64,000 nt of DNA, from the NCBI RefSeq assembly GCF_000422545.1, contig NZ_AULZ01000002.1, positions 248,001 through 312,000 on the forward strand. The letters are read 5' to 3'. Positions within the stretch are counted from its first letter, which is position 1. Each line of letters starts with the position of its first letter. Below are positions 8,796 to 18,723 of the stretch, one piece after another. Both the position numbers and the translations under genes were made by a program. The notes beneath the pieces are model-generated. The model was given only the letters and a program-made list of their open reading frames with translations, made no database searches and was not told the origin of the DNA. Source of the stretch: Desulfocurvibacter africanus subsp. africanus DSM 2603 (lineage in GTDB: Bacteria > Desulfobacterota > Desulfovibrionia > Desulfovibrionales > Desulfovibrionaceae).

Positions 8796-8986
8796 CGACG
8801 TGACCCGATAAACTTGAGCCCGCTTGGCAAGGACGCCGGCATGGTGCAGTCTCGGGCATGTCCATGTCGTTTGAAATGCGTGCTGGCTCTGGGCGAGAGA
8901 GTGCTCGGCCGCAGGGGCAAGCAGGCGGCCTCATGTTTGGGCCTTCACGGGCCTGATCACATCGAAAGACAGAAGGGGAGTGAGGC

Positions 8987-9208
8987 ATGGCTCCACTCGG
9001 CAAGCTGCTCATCATCTTCGGCGTGGTGCTGGTCGCCGTGGGCCTGGTCATGCTCTTTTCGGATAAGTTGCCTTTCTTGAATCGCCTAGGCCGCCTGCCG
9101 GGCGACCTCGTCATCGAGCGGGAGCACTTCCGCTTCTATTTCCCCATCGTAACGTCCATCATCCTGTCCATCGTCCTGACCATTCTGCTGAACATCTTCA
9201 GGAAGTAG
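8987..9208 (+). CDS. DUF2905 small membrane protein
   Basis: The protein has 73 residues with a membrane helix at about 5-25, the family's conserved middle KLPFLNRLGRLPGDLVIERE, and a second helix at about 49-69. DUF2905 proteins are widespread two-helix membrane proteins of unknown function. The start follows GGGGAGTG. It is separated from the nuclease gene by 191 bases in which I see no gene. Confidence 0.88.
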   Translation: MAPLGKLLIIFGVVLVAVGLVMLFSDKLPFLNRLGRLPGDLVIEREHFRFYFPIVTSIILSIVLTILLNIFRK

Positions 9209-10308
9209 TCGCGGCAATCCGATACTGGACCCGCCGACGATCATCGCTGTTACGGCTGCGTGTGGCTAGTTGTAGTTCTTCACAACCATCTCCACGTTCG
9301 TCCCTGCCATCTCCGCGACCACCAGGGGCTCAACGTTTATGCTGAGCATGGTCGTAATGCTGGATGTCGTACATACAAGTGCCGTAGGCTCAGTCCAGTC
9401 TTTCAAACTGCCGCGTTCAGGGCAGTATCCATGCGCTTAATGAGAATTTCCGTGCAATCGATCAAATGCTCGATCTTGTGGGAGTGCACACGCAGGAAGA
9501 GAGCCTGCGAAGCCTTCGTCCAACGGACCAACGCTCATTATCCCGCCTAGGAATGGTAGATATTTGGGTAAGCTTAATGGGTATTCGATTCGCTCTGGTA
9601 TTTAAGTCTTGGAATGTAATTCACATTAAGTTGAAGTCAGAGGAATCTTCACAAATCTCTTCAGTACATAAAGTTACTAGATATGGCTTTTATACACTCG
9701 GAAATGCGTGAGCCTGGATCATGAGAAAGAAAGATGCTGAAGAGGACACAGCCTTGGGATGCTTCCGAGTTCGTGACTCAACCAAGAATGACGCACGCTT
9801 GGGCTGGCTTGATCATCTATACAGGTCGAGGTGTTTCAACGAGGCACAACTCTCAAGATAGGGAGTAGCGCGGATGAACCATGACGGTCGGCGGGCTTAC
9901 CTCGGGCTTCGATAAGCCCAGACTTTCGTGGTCGAGATTGACGCCAGCAGAGGTAAGCAGCCTGTTGCTCTCATAGATTGGAAGTAGGCGAAAACAATTG
10001 CCGTTTGCAACAACATGAATCAGGCGCGGTACACGTATCTGGATTGCCGACTTGCTTGCTAGTTCAGCGAAGACGATAAAGACCATTCGATGATTTAATT
10101 ATGAAACGCTGCAGGACAAGGTAGACGTGATTTCGACCTCGTCAAATTTTCTACCCTAGAGAGTATGCGTCTAAAAAAACAGGTACCATAATTCTTTTTG
10201 TTGTCCTCTCTATTCAAACCATATAAACATGGTTAATAAATTTAATAATCAAAAATTGCTTCGCTTATAGGTTTTACTCACCGCCAAAGTCATGCGGAGG
10301 CACTTCAT
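9209..10308. other. 1.1-kb AT-richer gap upstream of the T6SS locus
   Basis: No convincing gene is present. Base composition is clearly poorer in GC than the neighbours. A short minus-strand frame ending near 9413 could encode a protein-like tail with HKIEHLIDCTEILIKRMDTA, but an in-frame stop lies about 45 codons upstream, so at best it is a gene remnant. A 77-codon minus frame at 9853-10086 has no ribosome site. The last 100 bases before tssJ are A/T-rich with a small inverted repeat (AACCAT ataaac ATGGTT near 10220) and probably carry the T6SS promoter. Confidence 0.5.
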
Positions 10309-10845
10309 ATGGCAAGCTATTCCATTCCCATATGGTTTTTTTTGCTGCCGCTCATCGTCGGCTGCGGCGGCAAGTCCGGCAGTGTCATATGGTCCCACTC
10401 CAAGGACGCAATATCCCTGGAGATTGTTGCGGATGGAAGCCTGAATCAATACGCTGGTGAACCGCACACGCTGGCGCTTTGCGTCCATCAGCTTTCCGAT
10501 CCCGATAAATTCGGTGAACTCTCGGGGACCCCCTCAGGCGTGCTCGCCCTGCTCAAGTGCGACAGTTTCGATGCAAGCGTCTCCGGCTACAGGCGTATCG
10601 TCGCCCAACCAGGCGAACAGAAAATCCTTTTCCTGGACAGGGCCGAGAATGCCCGCTTTATCGGCATATCCGCCGGCTACTACAACGTAAATCCGGCTCA
10701 GGCCACCCGGCTGTTCGAGATCCCCATCGATGAGCACAAGCAGGGCTATATTCCATTTTTCAGGGATACCGTGCGCCAGCCCGGTCGGCTCAAGATCAAT
10801 CTCCTCCTGGACCCCCAGGAGATTCAAGATGTCGGGGGAGATTAA
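10309..10845 (+). CDS. tssJ: T6SS outer-membrane lipoprotein TssJ
   Basis: The protein has 178 residues: a hydrophobic signal and a lipobox ending at Cys19 (LIVGC), then the small beta-sandwich TssJ domain. The family patterns LCVHQLSDPDKF, a FLDRAENARFIGISAGYYN strand pair and the C-terminal LKINLLLD are visible. TssJ is anchored in the outer membrane and recruits TssM to build the trans-envelope complex. It opens the T6SS operon; the ribosome site GGAGG lies 8 bases before the start and its stop overlaps the tssK start (TAATG). Confidence 0.92.
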   Translation: MASYSIPIWFFLLPLIVGCGGKSGSVIWSHSKDAISLEIVADGSLNQYAGEPHTLALCVHQLSDPDKFGELSGTPSGVLALLKCDSFDASVSGYRRIVAQPGEQKILFLDRAENARFIGISAGYYNVNPAQATRLFEIPIDEHKQGYIPFFRDTVRQPGRLKINLLLDPQEIQDVGGD

Positions 10846-12233
10846 TGCGTACAGACAGGCCCATCCTCTGGCAGCAGGGACAGTTTCTCCAGCCCCAGCA
10901 CTTCCAGCTCCTGGATCGCTATCATGAATCGCTGCTGAACCCCCTGCGGCAGTACCTGCGTCCCTACTTCTGGGGTGTCATTTCCCTGGAAATCCACGAG
11001 GCAGCCCTGAGCAACGCCAGGTTCGAGCTGAGCAAGGGGGAGTTCCTGTTCCCTGACGGCGAACTGGTGTCTTATCCGGGCAACGCCCTGCTGCGGCCGC
11101 GATCCTTCGAGGCCGAGTGGACCGATTTCCAGCGACCCTTCAAGGTCTACCTTGGCCTGCGCAGGCAGGATAGCCAGGACGGCAACGTCGAGGTCATCGA
11201 TGGCCCGGACGGGCTGGCCGACATGCCGAAGCGCTACACCTCCCGCTCCGGACCGGAAGAGGCCGGCGACCAGTATGGCCAGGGCCCGGTGGCCCAGGTA
11301 CGCTTCCTGAATTACGGGCTCAGGCTCTTCTGGGAGTCGGAGCTTGAGCGGGCCCAGAACTATAGTCTGCTGCCCATCGCCAGCCTGGAGCGCGACGGCG
11401 GTGAGGTCCGGGTCTGCAGGCGCTACATTCCACCGTGTCTGACCCTGTCAGCCTGCGGCTTGCTCAGGGAGATGGTGCGCAGCCTCAAGGACCAGCTTGT
11501 TTCGCGCTGCCGCCAGCTCGAGGAGTACAAGAGCCCGCGCGAGGTGCAGGTCAGCGCCCTGGATGCGGGTTATTTCGTGTTCCTGCTGGCCCTGCGCTCC
11601 CTGAACAGGTATTTGCCGCAGCTCTGCCATCTGCTCGAAGCGCCGCACATTCATCCCTGGGACGTGTACGGGGTTTTGCGCCAGCTCGCAGGGGAAATGA
11701 GCACCTTTTCCGAGGACCTGAACGCCCTTGGCGAGCGCAGGGATTCCACCCTGGCCGTTCCGCAATACGACCACGGCGAGCTTTGGCACTGCTTCTCAGA
11801 GTTGAGCGTGCTCGTCGAGCAGCTGTTCAGCTCCATCAGCGTGGGGCCGGAACACACCGTCCGCCTGGAGCCCGAGGGCAGCTACCTGAGCGCCTCCTTC
11901 GAGCCGCGTCACTTCCAGGAGAGCAACTCCTACTGGCTCGTCCTGCACACCTCGACCTCGCCGGAGGAGGTCCTGGAGTCCGTGCGCAACATGGCCAAGC
12001 TCTCGGCTGCGGCCAAGATCACCACCCTTGTGGCCATGGCCGTGCCTGGCGTGCCCCTGCACTATTTCCCGGTGCCGCCGCCGGGTCTGCCCAGGCGGGC
12101 CAAGTCCTTCTATTTCCGGATCGACCATGAGAGCCCCCAGTGGGGCGAAGTCCAGAGAACGCGCCGGGTGTCGCTTTACTGGGACTCCAAGCCAGAGGAC
12201 CTGGCCGGCGAAATCGTCATCCTGAGGAATTAA
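10845..12233 (+). CDS. tssK: T6SS baseplate protein TssK
   Basis: The protein has 462 residues, the usual family length. It begins RPILWQQGQFLQPQHFQLLD, the typical TssK N-terminal shoulder segment that docks to the TssFG wedge, and ends with the receptor-like C-terminal domain (VPGVPLHYFPVPPPGLPRR). TssK trimers join the baseplate to the TssLM membrane complex. The start codon overlaps the tssJ stop. Confidence 0.95.
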   Translation: MRTDRPILWQQGQFLQPQHFQLLDRYHESLLNPLRQYLRPYFWGVISLEIHEAALSNARFELSKGEFLFPDGELVSYPGNALLRPRSFEAEWTDFQRPFKVYLGLRRQDSQDGNVEVIDGPDGLADMPKRYTSRSGPEEAGDQYGQGPVAQVRFLNYGLRLFWESELERAQNYSLLPIASLERDGGEVRVCRRYIPPCLTLSACGLLREMVRSLKDQLVSRCRQLEEYKSPREVQVSALDAGYFVFLLALRSLNRYLPQLCHLLEAPHIHPWDVYGVLRQLAGEMSTFSEDLNALGERRDSTLAVPQYDHGELWHCFSELSVLVEQLFSSISVGPEHTVRLEPEGSYLSASFEPRHFQESNSYWLVLHTSTSPEEVLESVRNMAKLSAAAKITTLVAMAVPGVPLHYFPVPPPGLPRRAKSFYFRIDHESPQWGEVQRTRRVSLYWDSKPEDLAGEIVILRN

Positions 12234-12236
12234 ACC

Positions 12237-12905
12237 ATGCGGCTGGTCGATTACTTCATCGAGACATTCACCTTCACCAGGCAAATGCTGGAGAACGTGG
12301 AGGGCCTGAAGCCCACCGTCGCTCAGGTGCGCGAGGATGTGGACAAACTTCTTGCTCGCAGCGAACAGCGCAGCAACGAGGGCAAGTTCCCGGCCGAGGA
12401 TTTCGACAACGCCCGCTTCGCAGTCTGCGCCTGGATCGATGAAACCATCCTGTGCTCCAGTTGGGAGAGCAGGGCAGGCTGGCTGCGCGAGCACCTCCAG
12501 CGCCGCTACTACAACACAACCAACGCCGGCGTTGAGTTCTTCGAGCGCCTCGGCAAGCTCCCGGCCGACAAGAGCCAAGTGCGGGAGGTTTACTTGTACT
12601 GCCTGGCCTTTGGCTACAGAGGCAGATTCTACTCCGAGGAGCAGAAGACATTACTGGACGAGATAAAGCGGGTGAACACGCGGCTCCTGCTGGGCGAGGA
12701 TCGGCCTGGCGGATGTCCGTCCGGGGACCTCTTTCCCGGGGCCTATGCCCAGGACCTCGGCCCGGGACAGCGCAAGTCCCTTGTGCGGCTCGACCCGTGG
12801 CTGGCCGTGTTCTTTCTGGCGCCTCTGGGCGTACTGATCGGGCTGTACATGGTCTATCACACCTATCTGGACCGGGCCATGCGGGCCTTCCTGGGCGGGG
12901 CCTAG
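12237..12905 (+). CDS. tssL: T6SS inner-membrane protein TssL (DotU family)
   Basis: The protein has 222 residues with the cytoplasmic helical DotU domain, including FDNARFAVCAWIDETIL and the YLYCLAFGYRGRF motif, followed by one C-terminal membrane helix (about residues 186-208, LAVFFLAPLGVLIGLYMVY). It lacks the OmpA-like peptidoglycan-binding extension found in some TssL proteins, and no separate TagL-type anchor is encoded in this locus. It lies 3 bases after tssK and 1 base before tssM. Confidence 0.94.
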   Translation: MRLVDYFIETFTFTRQMLENVEGLKPTVAQVREDVDKLLARSEQRSNEGKFPAEDFDNARFAVCAWIDETILCSSWESRAGWLREHLQRRYYNTTNAGVEFFERLGKLPADKSQVREVYLYCLAFGYRGRFYSEEQKTLLDEIKRVNTRLLLGEDRPGGCPSGDLFPGAYAQDLGPGQRKSLVRLDPWLAVFFLAPLGVLIGLYMVYHTYLDRAMRAFLGGA

Positions 12906-12906
12906 T

Positions 12907-15900
12907 ATGAAACGGTTCCTCTTCGTGGCACTCATGGCCCTGCTGGCGCTCATTCTGCTGGCCGCCGCGCTTGTCGGCCTCCACGTGCTCGGCCAGCGTC
13001 TCGGCTGGCCGTGGTGGACCGGCCCGGTCATCCTGTGCGGCCTTTTCGGGCTGATCCTGGGCGCCCTGCTCCTCAAGCGCTGGCTTATCCGCCGGCGGGA
13101 GGAGGAGTTCGTCAAGCGCATCATCGAACAGGACGAGGCAACCATTGCCGCTGCCCCGGCCAAGGAGCGACCGCAGCTTCGGGACCTCCAGGAACGCTGG
13201 CGCCAAGCCATCGAGATTTTACGCACCTCACGCATCAGGCAACACGGCAATCCGCTCTACGTCCTGCCCTGGTACCTGGTCATGGGCGAGGCCGGATCGG
13301 GCAAGACGACCGCCATCAAAAGCGCTCGCCTGGCCACGCCCCTGACGGACGTCGGCCCTGCCCAGGGCATATCAGGCACGCGCAACTGCGACTGGTGGTT
13401 CTGCGAGGACGCCATCATCCTCGATACGGCCGGCCGCTACGCCATCCCCGTGGACGAGGAGCATGACAAGGAGGAGTGGCGCAAGTTCCTCTCCCTGCTC
13501 GTCAAGTACCGCAAGCGAGAGCCCTTGAACGGGCTGGTCGTGACCATTGCCGCGGACAAGTTGCTCGATGCCGGCCTGGACAAGCTCGTCGAGGAGGGCA
13601 GGAGCATACGGGCCCGCGTGGACGAGCTGATGCGGGCCATTGGCGCGCGTATTCCCGTGTATGTCCTGGTGACCAAGACCGACAAAATTCTCGGCTTGGC
13701 CGAGTTGGCCGAAACGCTGCCGGACAAGGCTCTGGAAGGAGCCATGGGGCAGGTTGTGCCTCTTCCCGGCCTGGAGATAGGTGAGGCCCTGGAAGGGGCC
13801 CTTGACGCGATCAGCGAGCAGCTGCGCACGCTACGTTGCCGCATAGTGCTCTGCCGGGAGGGATCTCCCTCCGGGCTGCTGCTCCTGCCAGGAGAGGTCG
13901 ACGCCCTGCGTTCCGGGCTGCTCACCTTTGCCAAGGCCCTATTTGCAGAGAATCCATACCAGGAGACCCCGCTGTGCAGGGGGCTTTACTTTTCCAGCGC
14001 ACGGCAGGAGGGCATCGCGCGCTCGCAGCTCCTGCAGGGACTTGCGACCCTTGACCAGAGGGGGCAGCAGCTGCGGGCAGGCGAGAAGGGGCTCTTCCTG
14101 CGCGGACTGTTCGCCAGGGTGCTGCCCTCGGATCGAGGTTTGTTCACCCCGCTGGCCGCGTTCCTGCGCCGGCGAAGGCTGTCGGAAGGTTTGGGGCTGC
14201 TGGCCTGGAACCTCGTCATGCTCTCCCTTTGCGGCCTGCTGACCGCCTCCTTCCTGAAGAACAAGACGGCCCTAGAGGATTTCACCGAGGATTTCTCCCT
14301 GGTGCCGAGCCTGTCTGACGATATAGAGCAGGATCTGCTGCTCATGGACCGCTTCCGCATAGAACTCGTGCGCATGGGCGAGCGTGACAGGGATTGGTGG
14401 TTGCCCCGGATGGGGTTGACCCAAAGCCTGCAGGTGGAGAAGGACCTCAAGCTGCGCTTCTGCGCGCTGCTCGAGGAAGGCGCACTGGGGCAATGGGACA
14501 GGCAATTCCAGGATATGCTGGCCCGGGTTTCCACCTCGGACTCGGATGCCGTGGTGGCCAAGCTCGCCGAGCATCTGGTCCGGCGCGCAAAGCTTATCGA
14601 CGCAAAGCTAAAGGGCGCTGGCCATGCGCAGCTCGCCGCAATGCCCCAGCCGACCTATGAGCTGCTGCAAGTCTTCTCGCCCGAAGCCCTGTCGGAGGAG
14701 GCCTTCCTGGTCTCCGGGCTCGCCCTGGCCTGGCTGGAGTGGACCCCGGACCAAGCCAGCCTGATCCAGAGCCGGACAAAGGCTCGGGAACAACTGACGG
14801 CCATCGCCGCCAAGTCCAACGTAAGCCTGCATTGGCTCGTCAGCTGGGCCAATGAAACGGGCCTGGATGGCCAGCCGATCACCCTGGAGCAGTTCTGGGG
14901 CCTCGGCAGCCTGCATGGCCATGACAATGCCGGCCTGCCTCCGGCCTTTACCCGCCAGGGCAAGGCCCGCATCGATGCATTCCTCAAGGAGATCCAGGCC
15001 TCCCTGGAAAGGCCCCAGGACCTGGAGCCGCGCCGGGTGGAATTCGAGCGCTGGTACGAAGACCAGTACCTCCTAGCTTGGGAGAGCTTCGTCGGCAAGG
15101 CCGCGCAGGCTCGGCACCAGATTACCGATGCGGACCGCCGCAAGGATCTGGCCGGCGGGATGGCCTCACTGTCTAGTCCCTATTTCACCTTGTTGGACGT
15201 CATGGCCGAGGAACTTGGATTCCTCAAGGGCAAGGCCGGCCTGCCGGGCTGGGTGGAGCTTGCCTGGCGCCTGCGCGAAGCCAAGCTCCTGGCGCAGCGG
15301 CAGGAAGCGGACAAGTCCGCGCCGGTGGTCGTAAGGACCGTCAGGGAAGGGGAGCAGGGCCTTGAGCAGGCCTTGGGCAAGGGCTCGGGATCGGACATCA
15401 AACGGATTGAGGCCGTGCGCGCCGCCTCCAAGGAACTCGAGGCCTATGCCGCAGCGCTCGAGCAGATTTTGCCGGTCGCGACTTCTCCGGCCGTGGCCTA
15501 TGCCGTGGCAGCGGACTTTTATCCCTACAGCACGGTGCAGCATGAAAGCAAATCGCCGTTCTACGCCGCCGCCAATTCGATCTCCAAGCTAAAGTCCATC
15601 CTCGGCACGCGCGGTGCAGCGGAACAGCCCTTCTGGGATCTGGCTTCAGGTCCTCTGCAGTACCTTCTTGACTACACCTCCCAGGAGGCGGCCTGCGAGC
15701 TGCAGACGCGCTGGGAGGAGGAGGTGCTGAGCCAGATCCAGAGCGTGCCCGAATCCAAACTCGGCAAGACCTTGTTCGAGCCATCGGCGGGGCTGGTCTG
15801 GAAGTTCCTCAAGGGCTCAGCCGCGCCCTTCCTCGGCCAGAACAGGCGGGGGCACTTCGCCAAGGTCGCCTTGGGCAGCAGCCTGCCCGTGAGCGGGGAG

Positions 15901-16389
15901 TTCCTTGCCTTCCTGAGCAGAACCAAAACCCAAGAGCAGATGCGCCTGCCGAGCTACCCCCTGACCATCAACGCCCAGCCGCTCGACGTGAACAGTGACG
16001 CGCAGGAGGAGCCCTCGGCCGGCATCCTTAACATCCAGTGCGCCAACGCCACGCACAGGCTGGAGAATTACAATTACCCCGTAAGCATGAGCCTGGACTG
16101 GGCGCCCGACGTGTGCGGAGACGTCAGCCTCGATATCAAGTTCAGCAGCTTCACGCTGACCAAGAAATACGCCGGCGTCAGGGGCGTGCCCATGTTCCTG
16201 GCGGACTTCAGGACGGGCGTCAGGCGCTTCACCCCTAACGACTTCCCGGACAACAAGGCCAGCCTCGAGGACCTGGGGGTGCGCGAAATCACGGTGAAGT
16301 ACCAGCTCGAGGGCAGTGTCCCGATCCTGAAGCTGCAGGCCGTCAAGCCGCTCAAAGTGCCGGAAGTCATAGCCCAATGCTGGCGGTAG
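12907..16389 (+). CDS. tssM: T6SS membrane core ATPase-like protein TssM (IcmF)
   Basis: The protein has 1160 residues, the family's typical size. Two N-terminal membrane helices (about 4-24 and 37-57) are followed by the cytoplasmic NTPase-like domain with Walker A GEAGSGKTT at residues 127-135 and DTAGRYAIP as Walker B/switch. A third membrane helix lies near 428-450. The long periplasmic part carries the ImcF-related and C-terminal domains that contact TssJ. It overlaps tagF by 13 bases, showing translational coupling. Confidence 0.96.
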   Translation: MKRFLFVALMALLALILLAAALVGLHVLGQRLGWPWWTGPVILCGLFGLILGALLLKRWLIRRREEEFVKRIIEQDEATIAAAPAKERPQLRDLQERWRQAIEILRTSRIRQHGNPLYVLPWYLVMGEAGSGKTTAIKSARLATPLTDVGPAQGISGTRNCDWWFCEDAIILDTAGRYAIPVDEEHDKEEWRKFLSLLVKYRKREPLNGLVVTIAADKLLDAGLDKLVEEGRSIRARVDELMRAIGARIPVYVLVTKTDKILGLAELAETLPDKALEGAMGQVVPLPGLEIGEALEGALDAISEQLRTLRCRIVLCREGSPSGLLLLPGEVDALRSGLLTFAKALFAENPYQETPLCRGLYFSSARQEGIARSQLLQGLATLDQRGQQLRAGEKGLFLRGLFARVLPSDRGLFTPLAAFLRRRRLSEGLGLLAWNLVMLSLCGLLTASFLKNKTALEDFTEDFSLVPSLSDDIEQDLLLMDRFRIELVRMGERDRDWWLPRMGLTQSLQVEKDLKLRFCALLEEGALGQWDRQFQDMLARVSTSDSDAVVAKLAEHLVRRAKLIDAKLKGAGHAQLAAMPQPTYELLQVFSPEALSEEAFLVSGLALAWLEWTPDQASLIQSRTKAREQLTAIAAKSNVSLHWLVSWANETGLDGQPITLEQFWGLGSLHGHDNAGLPPAFTRQGKARIDAFLKEIQASLERPQDLEPRRVEFERWYEDQYLLAWESFVGKAAQARHQITDADRRKDLAGGMASLSSPYFTLLDVMAEELGFLKGKAGLPGWVELAWRLREAKLLAQRQEADKSAPVVVRTVREGEQGLEQALGKGSGSDIKRIEAVRAASKELEAYAAALEQILPVATSPAVAYAVAADFYPYSTVQHESKSPFYAAANSISKLKSILGTRGAAEQPFWDLASGPLQYLLDYTSQEAACELQTRWEEEVLSQIQSVPESKLGKTLFEPSAGLVWKFLKGSAAPFLGQNRRGHFAKVALGSSLPVSGEFLAFLSRTKTQEQMRLPSYPLTINAQPLDVNSDAQEEPSAGILNIQCANATHRLENYNYPVSMSLDWAPDVCGDVSLDIKFSSFTLTKKYAGVRGVPMFLADFRTGVRRFTPNDFPDNKASLEDLGVREITVKYQLEGSVPILKLQAVKPLKVPEVIAQCWR

Positions 16390-17150
16390 CGACCAAGGCC
16401 GCCGGCTGGGAGTGGCATGCCCAGGGCAAGCATCCCGCGCTGGCCGATTTCATCACCCTTGGCCGCCAGTGCCCAGTATCCAGGGGCCTCGCGGTCTGGA
16501 TTGCCCGCTCATTTTCCAGGGTGGGCAGCGGGGCGGTGTCAGTCGGAGTGGCCGGAGAGGCCGGGGGAAACGGGGGAAACGGATGCTGGCAGTTCTGGAT
16601 CGCGGGGGCCTCGCCGGATGCCCTGATCTGCGGCTGCCTCGCCGCGAGCACGGATTCGCTCGGCAGGCCGTACCCCTTGTTGCTGCTGGGACGGGGGAGC
16701 CTGCCTGGCTGGCGGGAGCGCTGGAGCGGGTTGCCGCCGGCGCTCTGCAGCACCTGGGCGGCCATGGCCACGATCGCCCATAGCAGGTTCGGTTCAATCC
16801 GTGAATTGAAGCAGGCCGTGGCGGCCGTCCCGGCGCCAGTGGTCCCGCGGGAGCCGGACGAGGCCCGGGCGGTTTCCCAGGACGGCCGGCTGCGTTTCAG
16901 GGAGTGCCAAGTCTCGGATGCTAAGGCGATAGAGGGCGAGATCGCTGGTTGCCTGCCCAAGGACGAGGCAAGGCAGTCAGCGCTTTGGCTCGCTCAGCAT
17001 GCGGGCCGCCATGCGGCCCCGACCGCCGTGTTCCTCGGGCGGTGCGGCCAGAGCACGCTGCTCTGGCTCTACGCCAGGCCGCTCGGCCCGGAAGACTTTC
17101 TAGCGATGTGGAGCCGGCAGGCTATGCGAGGCAGCCATGGAACTCCTTGA
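16377..17150 (+). CDS. tagF: T6SS-associated protein TagF/ImpM
   Basis: The protein has 257 residues. The N-terminal segment GWEWHAQGKHPALADFITLG matches the position of the usual TagF opening (G.YGKLP..GDF), but the sequence is divergent. LFLGRCGQ-type and LLWLYARPLGPEDF segments follow. In Pseudomonas and Agrobacterium TagF represses T6SS assembly post-translationally, alone or fused to PppA and countered by the PpkA pathway. No PpkA, PppA or FHA gene occurs in this locus, so any control here must act without that pathway. It overlaps both neighbours by 13-14 bases. Confidence 0.75.
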   Translation: MLAVATKAAGWEWHAQGKHPALADFITLGRQCPVSRGLAVWIARSFSRVGSGAVSVGVAGEAGGNGGNGCWQFWIAGASPDALICGCLAASTDSLGRPYPLLLLGRGSLPGWRERWSGLPPALCSTWAAMATIAHSRFGSIRELKQAVAAVPAPVVPREPDEARAVSQDGRLRFRECQVSDAKAIEGEIAGCLPKDEARQSALWLAQHAGRHAAPTAVFLGRCGQSTLLWLYARPLGPEDFLAMWSRQAMRGSHGTP

Positions 17151-18705
17151 TCTGGGTAGACAGCCAGTCAGCGCCGAACGGCCGACCGGCGAGGATGTCC
17201 GCTACGAGCCGGACTTCGAGGCGCTGCAGCAGGAGATCGACAAGCTCTCCGGCTTATCCGGTCCGCTTGGGGTGGACTGGGACAAGGTCGCCTCCCTTTC
17301 CTCGGCCATTTTGGCCGGCAAGTCCAAGAACCTGCTTGTGGCGGTCTACCTGGCCGAGGCTCTGCGCCAGACCCGTCAGCTCGACGGCTTCATGGTCGGC
17401 GTGCGTATCCTCGGGGACCTCGTCGACACTTTCTGGGACACTCTCCACCCGCCCAAGAGTAGGATGAAGGGCCGGGTTAACGCCCTGGCCTGGTGGTACG
17501 AGCGGTCCAATGCCTTTCTGGCGGACTTGCGGCCCGAGCCGCTGCCCCAGGAAACGGTAGACTCCCTGCGTGCCGCCCTGCGGGCGCTCGATGCGTTCCT
17601 CGTGGACAAGCTAGATGACGGGCCGATCATCTCGAGGCTCGTCGAGTACGTGGATATGCTGCCGGTGCAGGCCTCCCCCCAGGCCAGCCAAGCCAACCAA
17701 GCCAACCAAGCCAACCAGACGTCCCTTTCGGAGCCCGCCAAGACCGGCTCTGCGCCAGGGACCGAACTTCCGCCTGCCCCGAGCCTCGGAGCAGGCACGG
17801 CCGCGGACCTGGAAAAGCTGCTCGACTTTGGCCTGCAGCAGGTCGGCCGGGCTGCGGCCGGGCTACTGATCCTGGATCAGGCCGACCCGCTTGCGTACCG
17901 GCTGCTGCGTATCAGCGCCTGGGCGAGCGTGACCGCTCTGCCGCAAGCCGAGGCTGGCAAGACCCTGCTGCCGCCGCCGGACCAGGCGGCCAGGGAGTCC
18001 CTGCAGCGCCTTGCGGCTGCCGGCGACCATGCGGGCGTAGTGCAGACCGTGGAAGCAAACGTGCCGCAAGCCCTCTTCTGGCTGGACCTGAGCCGCTTCG
18101 CTGTCCAAGCCTTTGCAGCGCTCGGAGACAAGTACCAGGCCGCCATGGCGGCGGTGCGCGACGAGACGGTTGCGTACATAAGGCGGTTGCCCGGGATCGA
18201 AACCCTGGCCTTCGTGGACGGCACGCCCTTCGCCGATAGGGAGACCAGGGCTTGGCTGAAGGACGCTGCCGGCTCCGCGAGCACGGAGCCGGCCGACCCG
18301 GCCGGGGCCGGCCCGGAACAGGAGATCGCCAAAGCTTTGGCCGAGGCGGCGGAGCTGTTCAAGAAGCACAAGCCTGCCCAGGCCCTGGGCCTCGTGCATG
18401 ACGGCCTTGTCCACGCTGCGAGCGCCAGGCAGCGGCTGCTCTGGCGCATAGCTCTGGTCGAGTTGTTAACCAGGATCTCGGCCCCGGAGATAGCCCGTCC
18501 CCATTGCCGGGAGATCCTCAGGCTGATGGAGGAACATCGCCTGGAGGAGTGGGAGCCCGCGCTGGCCCTGCAGGGGCTGAGCGTGGTCCACGGGTGCCTG
18601 GAAGACGACGGCTCGGAGGATTCCAGGCTCCTGGCTGCCGAGGTCATGGACAAGCTCGCCAGGGTCGGGCCTGCGCAGGCCCTGGAGCTTCTCGGCAAAG
18701 CTTAG
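17137..18705 (+). CDS. tssA: T6SS protein TssA (ImpA N-terminal family)
   Basis: The protein has 522 residues. The N-terminal ImpA_N region is clear: FEALQQEIDKLSG, then the membrane-proximal GVRILGDLVDTFWDTLHPPK. A low-complexity linker at about residues 180-215 contains a Gln-Ala-Asn tandem repeat, encoded by a repeated GCCAACCAA unit. The C-terminal half is helical and ends with the VasJ-like segment IARPHCREILRLMEEHRLEEWEP. TssA caps the sheath during assembly. It overlaps tagF; a 216-base gap follows. Confidence 0.92.
   Translation: MELLDLGRQPVSAERPTGEDVRYEPDFEALQQEIDKLSGLSGPLGVDWDKVASLSSAILAGKSKNLLVAVYLAEALRQTRQLDGFMVGVRILGDLVDTFWDTLHPPKSRMKGRVNALAWWYERSNAFLADLRPEPLPQETVDSLRAALRALDAFLVDKLDDGPIISRLVEYVDMLPVQASPQASQANQANQANQTSLSEPAKTGSAPGTELPPAPSLGAGTAADLEKLLDFGLQQVGRAAAGLLILDQADPLAYRLLRISAWASVTALPQAEAGKTLLPPPDQAARESLQRLAAAGDHAGVVQTVEANVPQALFWLDLSRFAVQAFAALGDKYQAAMAAVRDETVAYIRRLPGIETLAFVDGTPFADRETRAWLKDAAGSASTEPADPAGAGPEQEIAKALAEAAELFKKHKPAQALGLVHDGLVHAASARQRLLWRIALVELLTRISAPEIARPHCREILRLMEEHRLEEWEPALALQGLSVVHGCLEDDGSEDSRLLAAEVMDKLARVGPAQALELLGKA
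17687..17720 (+). repeat. Short tandem repeat (GCCAACCAA) in the tssA linker
   Basis: Three to four near-identical 9-base units encode a QANQANQANQ linker between the N-terminal and C-terminal domains of TssA. Since the unit is a multiple of three, copy changes would only alter linker length. Confidence 0.75.
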
Positions 18706-18723
18706 CAAGCCGGACCCTGACCG

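Noticed and set aside
9853-10086. 77-codon minus-strand gene
   Set aside because: No ribosome site, no recognisable similarity, and it lies in a decayed AT-richer stretch.
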